From positions 1 to 31,660 of the forward strand of contig CALJNY010000281.1 in assembly GCA_937981515.1 (NCBI GenBank): a stretch of DNA of 31,660 bases, written 5' to 3'. This document shows positions 7,572 to 14,079 of this stretch, piece by piece. The position numbers and the translations under genes are program-made. Source of the DNA: an uncultured Collinsella sp. Its GTDB lineage: Bacteria > Actinomycetota > Coriobacteriia > Coriobacteriales > Coriobacteriaceae. Below the pieces are notes generated by a model. That model searched no databases, was not told where the DNA came from, and worked only from the letters and a program-made list of their open reading frames with translations. Position 1 is the first letter of the stretch. Every line of letters begins with the position of its first letter.

Positions 7572-7827
7572 GACTACCTCCGACATCTTGCAGAAATCGA
7601 ACGATGTTTCGAATGGTCCCCGCTGTCAATTCGTCAGATGGATGTGGCGCGTGCATTACGAACATCCTGCCATCTGATGGCCTGTAGAAGCGAACGCGCG
7701 ATCCGGATGTCTTGCCTTTGTTGTCCATTTCAAAGCCATATGAAGCCATGACTTTTAAAAAATCGGTATACCGATACGTCGAAGGGCAGCTAAGCAGTTG
7801 GGCGATGAGTTTATCGGTCCGCGTCAT
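7564..7827 (-). CDS. hicA: HicA-family toxin (long subtype)
   Basis: Predicted mRNA interferase with a dsRNA-binding-like fold, 87 residues. It shows GKTSGSRVRFYRP followed by HAPHPSDELTAGTIRNIVRFLQ. This matches the longer HicA subtype, in which the GSH of short HicA is often GSR and the later HxPHP may supply the histidines. The reduced N-terminal part (KLIAQLLSCPSTYRYTDFLKVMASYGFE) fits the family. ATG at 7827 follows GAGGCGGG. Upstream lie a palindrome and a promoter carrying LexA-type boxes, both described separately. Activity is not proven: an Arg at the canonical catalytic position could also mean altered activity. Confidence 0.87.
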   Translation of the reverse strand: MTRTDKLIAQLLSCPSTYRYTDFLKVMASYGFEMDNKGKTSGSRVRFYRPSDGRMFVMHAPHPSDELTAGTIRNIVRFLQDVGGSHE

Positions 7828-7841
7828 CCCGCCTCACATTC

Positions 7842-7862
7842 TGCAACTATATCCTAGTTGCA
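7842..7862 (-). promoter_or_regulatory. palindromic operator ahead of hicA
   Basis: TGCAACTA (7842-7849) and its exact complement TAGTTGCA (7855-7862) are separated by 5 bases. The site lies between the predicted hicAB promoter and the hicA start codon, the usual place for an autoregulatory HicB operator. Confidence 0.55.
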
Positions 7863-7887
7863 ATTTAAGTCCGATGCAAGCACCCCT

Positions 7888-7922
7888 ACTATAGAACATG
7901 TGTACGTATAGAACAAGTGTTC
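7888..7922 (-). promoter_or_regulatory. hicAB promoter overlapped by LexA-type (SOS) boxes
   Basis: Read on the minus strand, TTGTTC (7911-7916) and TATAGT (7888-7893) are separated by exactly 17 bases, a strong promoter. GAACAAGTGTTC at 7911-7922 matches the Gram-positive LexA/DinR box GAAC-N4-GTTC and covers the -35. GAACATGTGTAC at 7894-7905 is a second box with one mismatch, 17 bases away in the spacer. LexA control of hicAB is therefore predicted. Confidence 0.6.
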
Positions 7923-7929
7923 GAATCAA

Positions 7930-7956
7930 CACAAAGACACCTGTCCCCTTTGCGGT
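7930..7956 (-). repeat. REP-like sequence, right copy flanking hicAB
   Basis: On the minus strand this reads CAAAGGGGACAGGTGTCTTT, the inverted counterpart of the copy at 7118-7144. Confidence 0.4.
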
Positions 7957-7983
7957 GGTTTTTGCTGAAGGGCGGGTGTCTGC

Positions 7984-8057
7984 GCCGGTTTGTCTCGATC
8001 TGTAACATCTGGAGCCGATATTGCCGCCTAGATGTTACAGATTGAGACGAAACCGGC
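7984..8057. repeat. 27-bp inverted repeat (hairpin)
   Basis: The arm 7984-8010 (GCCGGTTTGTCTCGATCTGT onward) is matched by the complement of 8030-8057, with one substitution and one extra base. The loop is 19 bases. It lies in the 313-base gap between the hicA start and the M16 stop, alongside the promoter, repeat and terminator features. There is no U-run, so it is not a typical terminator. Confidence 0.65.
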
Positions 8058-8097
8058 GGGACGGGCTAAGCTGCCCCGCCCAAGCGGCGGAAAAGAA

Positions 8098-8134
8098 AAG
8101 GTAGATTTTCAGGCATGTCCCAAAAATCTACCTT
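8098..8134 (-). terminator. terminator of the M16 protease gene
   Basis: On the minus strand AAGGTAGATTTT pairs with AAAATCTACCTT around a 13-base loop, followed by a T-rich run (TTTTCTTTT). It starts just after the stop at 8141. Its loop and 5' arm share 19 bases with 5417-5435. Confidence 0.7.
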
Positions 8135-8140
8135 TGTGCG

Positions 8141-11100
8141 TTAGGCCAGCAGGTCGATGACGGTAAAGCCGGCGTTGCTCTTGGCGATGACGTCTCGGCC
8201 GCCAAAGACGCAGGTGGGCGACGCGGCTGCGATGCGCGTCACATCGGCGCCGAGTGCGCGCAGCTCAGCGGGTGTGGCCGCGAGCATCTGGGCGCGGCGC
8301 TCCTCGCGCGCGTGCGGATCGAGCCTAGCCAGATAGGTCGTATTGCGGCGCTTGGTGAGCGCGTACGGCTTCACGGGCGCGTCCATGCCGCTCACGCAGC
8401 TCACAATAAAGCCCTCGAAGGCGGCCTCGTCGGGCTCAAAGCTGCCGAGCCATGCGCCCGCGCGTTCCATGCGCTCAATCGAAGGATCGACCGCCGGGTC
8501 GCGGTAGGTGTAGAACGCAGTCTGGCGCTCGCCGGCCGCGCGGAATCCGCATCCGTACGCACCGCCCTTCACGCGGATCTCGTTCCACAGGTAGTCGTAG
8601 GAGAGCGCGTTGGCGGCAACCGCCCAGGCGCCCGTCACTTCGAGCCCCAAGCGACGCGGATCGCACGCGCTCGCCGCAAAGCAGATGTCGCTGGGGATGA
8701 CAAAGGCTTCGTGGCGGTCGCGCGGCGTCGGCACCACGAGCGCGTCGTTGCCGGCAATGCCCGCCGCACCCGCGCCCAGCCCCAGGTCGCCCGCAGCATT
8801 CCAGTACGCGTCAAAGTCCTCATCGCTGCCGGTAAAGCTCGCCAGGCAGCCGTCGGCCACAAAGATGCGACCTGCCAGCTCGGTAAGCTTGGCGCGCAGG
8901 CCGTCCAGTCGCTCATCAAAGTGCTCGAGCAGATCGCGCAGGAACAGGTAGAAGTCCACGCCCGAAAGCTGCTCACGCACCACGGCCGAAGGCGAGCTGT
9001 AGCTCATCGCGCGACCCAGCGCCGCCGAGTGTCCGTTGTTGATAAAACCCTGCTCAAGCCCAATGCGAATCTGCGTGAGCACGTCGCGAACGCGGTCGGC
9101 GTCGGCGTCGAGCAATAGCGTGCTCGACCACACCTCGCGCGGCAGGCTCGCCAGCGCGTCGATCTTCTCGGACAGGGCGCCGGCGCTCACCAGCAGGTAG
9201 GGGCGCACGCCGTCCACGTCGGGCTGCGTCATGACCTCGGTCGTAAAGCTCAAAAAGCCCAGCTTGCCGGCGAGCAGGTTGTCGAGTTCCTCGGCCGAAT
9301 GCTCGCGCGTGGGCAGCTGCTTGAGCAGGCGGCAGAGCAGCGTCACGTAAGGCAGGTCCTCAAATGCGACGCAGCTCAGGTCGAAGTACTGCATGGCGTA
9401 GGCCAAACGGTTGGTGGGGATGTCGTGGCGCAGGCAGGGGATGGGCGCGGTCGTGTCCACGACCAGCGGCGGCTCGGGGCGCGCCTCGCCAATGTCGGAC
9501 ACGCGCAGGCGCGGCAGCGTGGCCTTGTCCTCGGGCGTGTCCTCGGCCTCCTGCGCGGCACGCAGCACAGCCGTGCGCTCGACCACGTCCGCCAGCTCGG
9601 CATCGGTCATGGCGTCACGCTTGGCTGCCAGCTCGGCGACCTCGGCACCCTCCGAACCCTCGGCGGCATCCACCGGCACCAGCTCGACCAGTGCCATGTG
9701 GTCGTTCTCCAGCACGAGCTCGCGCAGCAGGTCCTCAAAATAGCTGCCGTCCAGCTCGCCGCGCAGCTCCTCATACACCGGGCCATACTTGAGCGCCAAC
9801 GTCGCGGCGTCGTCATCGTAGAGCCACGTGCTCAGCGCGTCGCACGCAATGGCCACGCCGTCGGCGATGCCATAGTCGCGCTGGCGCAGGTCGTACTCGT
9901 TGCTGCTGATGATGGCCTCCAGGCGCTCACGCGGAACGCCGTGCTCGCACAGGTCGCGACAGGCGTCCTGGAACACGCGACGCAGCTCGCGCGCTACGCC
10001 GGGCTGCGCGTTTTGCAGCATGATGAGCTCGTAGGGCTGCAGGCTTTCGGCCGCGGTGTAGCTCACCACGTTGCCGCCCAGGCCGGCGGCCAGAATGGCC
10101 TTCTTAACCGGTGCTTCGTTGGAGCCCAGCAGTGCCTCGAACAGGATATCCGCCGCGATCGTGCGCTTGCGGTCGAGCGCGCTGCCCAGCACAAGACCCA
10201 GGCCAACCAGGGCGTTCTCGGGCGTAGTGGCCATCTCGACGCGCTTATACTCACAGGTCACGGGTGCCTGCACGCCCAGTGGATTGGGTGCCAGCGCGGA
10301 CGGGTCCTCGCCGGCGGCAACGGCGGCGTCCATGCGGCGGCTCGCAGCGCTCGGCTGCGACAGATAGCGCTCGTCCAAAAACGCCAGCGCGCGGTCCACA
10401 TCCAGGTCGCCGTAGAGCGTGATGTAGGAGTTGGAAGGATTGTAGTGGCGCGCGTGCGTGTCCAGGAACTGCTCGTAGGTGAGTGCGGGAATCGCGCGCG
10501 GGTCACCACCGCTCTCGTGCGCATAGGCGGTGTCGGGATAGAGCGCGGCGTTGACGGCATCGTCCAGCACGCTCATGGGGTCGGACAGCGCACCCTTCAT
10601 CTCGTTGAACACCACGCCGTTATAGCGCAGCGTGCCCTCGCGCAGGCTCGCGGAGCTGCCGTCGTCCTCGCCCTCGGCGCCCTCCGGCAGGTCCAGCTCG
10701 TAGTGCCAGCCCTCCTGCTCAAAAATGGTGGGTTTGGTATAGATGGCTGGGTTGAACACCGCGTCCAGGTACACGTCCATCAGGTTGTATAGGTCCTGCT
10801 CGTTGGTGGTGGCAACGGGGTAGATGGTCTTGTCGGGGTAGGTCATGGCGTTGAGAAACGTCTGCATGGAGCTCTTGATCAGATCGACAAACGGCTCCTT
10901 GACGGGGAACTTAGCCGATCCGCACAGCACCGAGTGCTCAAGAATATGGAACACGCCGGTGGAATCGGCCGGCGGCGTCTTAAAGCCAATGGCAAAGGCC
11001 TTGTTTTCGTCGTCGCATGCCAGGTACAGCAGGCGAGCGCCCGAGGCAGTGTGTCGCAGCACGTAAGCGTCCGAGTCGAGCTCGGGCACGGTCTCGCGGC

Positions 11101-11185
11101 GCTCGACGGCAAAGCCGTGGCAGGTAGTGCCGGGCACCAGCAGTGTAGCGGCTGCGGCGCGCGGGTCGGTTGAGGTGGTGGGCAT
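8141..11185 (-). CDS. M16C-family zinc metalloprotease (presequence protease-like)
   Basis: Large clamshell zinc peptidase of the PreP/Cym1 type, 1014 residues, predicted to degrade peptides; it has no signal peptide. The inverted zinc motif HILEH is at 80-84 (His80, Glu83, His84), with Glu195 of FNEMKG as third ligand. The second half has the homologous inactive domain, including a Tyr/Arg region near the end (NEIRVKGGAYGCG). The family is usually about 970-1050 residues. The start is ATG at 11185, which has AAGGAG 7 bases upstream and gives MPTTSTDPRA. The open frame continues upstream for 86 codons to 11443, but those codons read through a repeat array and a promoter and look non-coding. 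The gene has its own promoter and terminator. Partner proteins are not evident. Confidence 0.93.
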   Translation of the reverse strand: MPTTSTDPRAAAATLLVPGTTCHGFAVERRETVPELDSDAYVLRHTASGARLLYLACDDENKAFAIGFKTPPADSTGVFHILEHSVLCGSAKFPVKEPFVDLIKSSMQTFLNAMTYPDKTIYPVATTNEQDLYNLMDVYLDAVFNPAIYTKPTIFEQEGWHYELDLPEGAEGEDDGSSASLREGTLRYNGVVFNEMKGALSDPMSVLDDAVNAALYPDTAYAHESGGDPRAIPALTYEQFLDTHARHYNPSNSYITLYGDLDVDRALAFLDERYLSQPSAASRRMDAAVAAGEDPSALAPNPLGVQAPVTCEYKRVEMATTPENALVGLGLVLGSALDRKRTIAADILFEALLGSNEAPVKKAILAAGLGGNVVSYTAAESLQPYELIMLQNAQPGVARELRRVFQDACRDLCEHGVPRERLEAIISSNEYDLRQRDYGIADGVAIACDALSTWLYDDDAATLALKYGPVYEELRGELDGSYFEDLLRELVLENDHMALVELVPVDAAEGSEGAEVAELAAKRDAMTDAELADVVERTAVLRAAQEAEDTPEDKATLPRLRVSDIGEARPEPPLVVDTTAPIPCLRHDIPTNRLAYAMQYFDLSCVAFEDLPYVTLLCRLLKQLPTREHSAEELDNLLAGKLGFLSFTTEVMTQPDVDGVRPYLLVSAGALSEKIDALASLPREVWSSTLLLDADADRVRDVLTQIRIGLEQGFINNGHSAALGRAMSYSSPSAVVREQLSGVDFYLFLRDLLEHFDERLDGLRAKLTELAGRIFVADGCLASFTGSDEDFDAYWNAAGDLGLGAGAAGIAGNDALVVPTPRDRHEAFVIPSDICFAASACDPRRLGLEVTGAWAVAANALSYDYLWNEIRVKGGAYGCGFRAAGERQTAFYTYRDPAVDPSIERMERAGAWLGSFEPDEAAFEGFIVSCVSGMDAPVKPYALTKRRNTTYLARLDPHAREERRAQMLAATPAELRALGADVTRIAAASPTCVFGGRDVIAKSNAGFTVIDLLA

Positions 11186-11237
11186 ATGCAGTCTCCTTTG
11201 ACGCCCCAGCGGGGGCGAATCGAGTCGAATCCTCGAG

Positions 11238-11243
11238 AGTATA
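11238..11243 (-). promoter_or_regulatory. -10 box of the M16 protease promoter
   Basis: Reads TATACT on the minus strand, about 53 bases upstream of ATG 11185. The -35 is weak. Its presence supports the shorter protein start. Confidence 0.4.
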
Positions 11244-11320
11244 CCCATATGGGGCCGCGACCCTGCGGCGAACTGGAGACGATGCAGCCGGATTGGGCAT
11301 AGGTCCCGCGTGCCCGCCGC

Positions 11321-11496
11321 ACGAGCGTGGAAAATTGGACACTCGCCAAACGAGAGTGGATATTCGGACGGACGAGCGAGGATTTCCGGATACCTATCGA
11401 ACGAGAGTGGATTTTCGGACGGAATCAGCCTCAAAACGCCCAAATACCGTCCAAATATCCACCCTCATTTCCCGACCGTCCAAAATCCACGCTCAT
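11321..11496. repeat. six-unit array of a 22-bp repeat, four direct and two inverted
   Basis: The unit is approximately ACGAGAGTGGATATTCGGAC plus GG. Direct copies start at 11321, 11350, 11372 and 11401. Inverted copies lie at 11447-11469 and 11476-11496. Start-to-start distances are 29, 22 and 29 in the direct set and 29 in the inverted set. The units at 11350 and 11401 are nearly identical; those at 11321 and 11372 are more diverged. The array fills the space between the M16 promoter and the GAGAGATAA clusters. It may be an iteron-like protein-binding region or a structured element. The spacing is far too short for CRISPR. Confidence 0.75.
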
Positions 11497-11507
11497 CCGC
11501 CGCCCGC

Positions 11508-11578
11508 ACATCTCTCATCTCTCATTCGTCACGAATACGAGAGATAACAGAAAGACGAGAGATAAATATGAGAGATAA
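11508..11578. promoter_or_regulatory. GAGAGATAA site cluster A
   Basis: Three direct GAGAGATAA sites at 11539-11547, 11557-11565 and 11570-11578. Two inverted, weaker sites (CATCTCTC) lie at 11509-11516 and 11517-11524. The three-site part repeats almost exactly as cluster B about 165 bases downstream. Two clusters around a promoter suggest an operator pair with possible looping; the binding protein is unknown and could be the downstream AlbA_2 protein. Confidence 0.6.
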
Positions 11579-11624
11579 CTGAGCAGCAAAGAGACAAGCA
11601 ATCATGGTATTATCTCAATACAGA

Positions 11625-11653
11625 TTGTTCTACCAGCAAAAACATGTTTATAT
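11625..11653 (+). promoter_or_regulatory. promoter of the AlbA_2/HATPase gene
   Basis: TTGTTC (11625-11630) and TTATAT (11648-11653) with a 17-base spacer, in an AT-rich stretch unlike its surroundings. It sits between site clusters A and B, about 150 bases upstream of the gene. Confidence 0.5.
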
Positions 11654-11679
11654 GAAACAGATGGCAGACATCTTATCTT

Positions 11680-11743
11680 TTATCTCTCACTCATCTCTAA
11701 TATGAGAGATAACAGAAAGATGAGAGATAATTACGAGAGATAA
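11680..11743. promoter_or_regulatory. GAGAGATAA site cluster B
   Basis: Three direct GAGAGATAA sites at 11704-11712, 11722-11730 and 11735-11743. Inverted sites are TTATCTCTC at 11680-11688 and a weaker TCATCTCTA at 11691-11699. Order and spacing copy cluster A, including the shared linker ACAGAAAGA. Confidence 0.6.
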
Positions 11744-11805
11744 CTGAGAGACGAAGGAAATCCATTCGCGGCATTCTTCGCAGAACCGAGCGAAAGGACG
11801 TGCAG

Positions 11806-13272
11806 ATGAACGAAAACGAGCTGACCGGTCTGCTCGAGTCTTTAAGGCGCATGGGCTCGGACGATCTTAACGTCGAGGTCAAGGAGAGCGCCACAACGCT
11901 TTCCCGCGACGTATGGGAAACGGTCAGCGCTTTCGCAAACACCGCCGGCGGCATCATCGTACTCGGAGTGAGCGAGCGCGCGGGTTTTGTCCCAGTTGCA
12001 AACTTTGAGACCGAGAAAGTGCTCAACCAATTCGTGGCGGGCATGGGCGATGCCGGCGGTCGCGGAAAGCTGGCCAATCCGCCCAAATACACCATTGAGC
12101 GCGTGGAGCTCCAGGGCACCGTGGTTCTGGTCATCACGATTGAGGAGCTCGACCCGTCGAGCAAGCCTTGTTATGTCATAGAGCGGGGCGCCCAGGGCGG
12201 CAGCTACAAGCGCATCGATGACAAAGATGTGCCGCTTTCATCGACCGAGGTGCTCGCATTGGCGTCATACGGTCGAGCGACTCCGAGCGATCGCGACGCG
12301 GTGGCGGGTGCGGGCGCGGACAATCTCGACGAGACGCTGGTCGACCGCACGATAGAGCGTGCTTTCTCGCTGACGCCCCGAGCTATGCGCGGCGCGACGG
12401 ACAAGAAAACAAAGCTGGAGCGCCTGAGTTTCCTCGACTCCCAGGGTAATGTGACTAAGGCCGGGCTCCTGGCTGCGGGCACCTACCCTCAGCAGTTTTA
12501 TCCCAAGCTCTTTATCGATGTGGCGGTCCATGCCGGAACGCAGAAGGGCGCCGCGGGTTCGTTGAGGTTCATGGACCGCACAATCTGTGAGGGAACGTCG
12601 GGCGAGATGATCTCGGATGCTGTCGTGGCCGTCGCCAAGAATTTGCGGCGAACCTCGACCGTCCAAGGCGTCTCGCGTGTCGACTCGCTTGAGATTCCCG
12701 AGGAGGTTCTGCGCGAGGCAATCGCCAACGCCGTAATCCATCGAGAATACGGGGATCGGTTCTGTGGACAATCGATTGCCGTCGACGTCTTTGACGATCG
12801 TGTCGAGGTGACGAATCCTGGCGGCCTTTACGGGGGAAAGACTCGCGAGAACTTGTTTGACGGCAGCTCCCGATGCCGTAACGCGACGCTTGTGAAGCTC
12901 ATGTCGATTGTCCCGCTGCCGGATGGCGCAGGTTCGCCGGCTGAGGGCAATGGCTCGGGCATCCCGATGATGATCGATGCCATGCGCGCGCATGGTCTGG
13001 CCGAGCCCCTGTTCTGCCCGGGGTTCGATCGGTTCAAGGTCGTACTTTACCGTTCAAAGATCGAGCCGGTCGATCATGGCGGGGGCTTAATTGTGACGGC
13101 ACTCAAACACTACGGCGAGCTGGGGACGCGTGAGCTGGCAGAACGTACGGGGCTTACAATTTCCCAGGTAAGGTCGCGCGTCAACGCGCTCATTGCTCAA
13201 GGCGAGCTTGAGCCCACGGCGCCGGCGACGAGCCGCAACCGCAAGTATCGACTGTCAGAGCGCGTGGAATAA
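11806..13272 (+). CDS. AlbA_2 (Schlafen-like) / HATPase_c_4 DNA-binding protein
   Basis: Predicted ATP-binding regulator of the family often annotated as putative transcriptional regulator or ATP-dependent DNA helicase-related, 488 residues. Residues about 18-130 form the AlbA_2 domain (NVEVKESATTLSRDVWETVSAFANT then GGIIVLGV). Residues about 295-400 form a GHKL-type ATP-binding domain with the N-box EAIANAVIHREYGD and the NPGGL segment. Residues about 430-486 form a winged helix (LGTRELAERTGLTISQVRSR). No helicase motifs are present. ATG at 11806 has AAAGGA upstream; a GTG two codons earlier is possible. The extensive repeat clusters upstream suggest tight control, perhaps autoregulation. 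Related genes are common in accessory and defence-associated regions, but a defence role here is only a possibility. Confidence 0.88.
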   Translation: MNENELTGLLESLRRMGSDDLNVEVKESATTLSRDVWETVSAFANTAGGIIVLGVSERAGFVPVANFETEKVLNQFVAGMGDAGGRGKLANPPKYTIERVELQGTVVLVITIEELDPSSKPCYVIERGAQGGSYKRIDDKDVPLSSTEVLALASYGRATPSDRDAVAGAGADNLDETLVDRTIERAFSLTPRAMRGATDKKTKLERLSFLDSQGNVTKAGLLAAGTYPQQFYPKLFIDVAVHAGTQKGAAGSLRFMDRTICEGTSGEMISDAVVAVAKNLRRTSTVQGVSRVDSLEIPEEVLREAIANAVIHREYGDRFCGQSIAVDVFDDRVEVTNPGGLYGGKTRENLFDGSSRCRNATLVKLMSIVPLPDGAGSPAEGNGSGIPMMIDAMRAHGLAEPLFCPGFDRFKVVLYRSKIEPVDHGGGLIVTALKHYGELGTRELAERTGLTISQVRSRVNALIAQGELEPTAPATSRNRKYRLSERVE

Positions 13273-13277
13273 ATGCG

Positions 13278-13326
13278 TTAGTGGACGAGGCGACCCAATA
13301 ATCGACCCTCGATTGGCGCCCACTAA
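13278..13326. repeat. imperfect hairpin between convergent genes
   Basis: TTAGTGG (13278-13284) and CCACTAA (13320-13326), with inner CCAAT / ATTGG, form an interrupted stem. It may end transcription of either convergent gene, but there is no clear T-run. Confidence 0.35.
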
Positions 13327-13372
13327 GGTAAAGCGGTTGTTGCCCAGTCGACGGTGATGCTAAAGACTCGGC

Positions 13373-13864
13373 TTACGCCGGCATGGCCCCGAACCCGTCC
13401 ATCAAGAACAGCCTAAGAACCAGCTTGATGACATATCCCGGTTTGACTTCAGCCGTGCCAAAGACGCTGCGTTCGGCGAGCTCGCTGCGGTATGCGTAGA
13501 TATCGCGGATAAGGTCCGCGCCCGAAAGCGTAAACATGTAGCCTGCGTCCGAAAGCGCATTGGGTGCGGCGGGCAACTTGGCCATGTGGCAGAACGTTTG
13601 CAGGTCGGGCGCCATAACATTCTGGTAGTCGAGGTGGCCGCTGGTATCCTGTGCGGCAAGCTCCAATTGGCGCACAAAATCCAGCGCCGCCGCTAACACA
13701 AAGCTCGGCGTAGGCGCATTGACGTCCTGGGTGGTCGCCACAAGCCTGCCCGCTGCCTGCGTGATAAGCCAGGCGACCTCGCGCTGGCAGCGCACGGCCT
13801 TGCGCGTAACCGGCTTGATGGACGAAGAAGAAACGCTCCCCTTAGGCGGATTCGAAGCAGCCAT
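13373..13864 (-). CDS. conserved-looking protein of unknown function
   Basis: 163 residues, family not recognised. The N-terminus is a Ser/Lys-rich tail (MAASNPPKGSVSSSSIKPVT). A mostly helical body follows, including REVAWLITQAAGRLVA, LAAALDFVRQLELAAQD and YVIKLVLRLFLMDGFGAMPA. No signal peptide, transmembrane helix or catalytic motif is evident. The start is well supported by GGGAGGG 4 bases before ATG 13864, and a TATACT box lies about 58 bases upstream on the same strand. Codon use matches the chromosome. It converges with the AlbA_2 gene and is divergent from the HNH gene. An antitoxin-like or structural role cannot be told from the sequence. Confidence 0.72.
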   Translation of the reverse strand: MAASNPPKGSVSSSSIKPVTRKAVRCQREVAWLITQAAGRLVATTQDVNAPTPSFVLAAALDFVRQLELAAQDTSGHLDYQNVMAPDLQTFCHMAKLPAAPNALSDAGYMFTLSGADLIRDIYAYRSELAERSVFGTAEVKPGYVIKLVLRLFLMDGFGAMPA

Positions 13865-14079
13865 AAGACCCTCCCATGAACGACCCGGCCCAACAAGCCC
13901 GGATGAAACACGTGCTACATCAGTATACAGGGAAGTGGGGTAGCGGGGTACAAGCGCGCCAGCGGCAAACCGAGAGCATCAACGATGTGCCGATCGCGGA
14001 ATGAGATCTCGTAATAATTGACTTCCGGCCATATTATTGAGGGGCATGACTCGCGTTCGTATGGTTGTAGGTGCTGGCG

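Noticed and set aside
9299..10792. 497-codon open frame antisense to the M16 gene
   Set aside because: The M16 protein is complete on the other strand; the antisense product is low-complexity and His/Val/Gly-rich.
11186..11443. 86-codon N-terminal extension of the M16 protein
   Set aside because: It reads through the 22-bp repeats and a promoter, lacks a ribosome site, and is not needed for the family; AAGGAG precedes ATG 11185.
11321..11496. CRISPR array
   Set aside because: Units are separated by about 0-10 bases, include inverted copies, and no cas gene is present.
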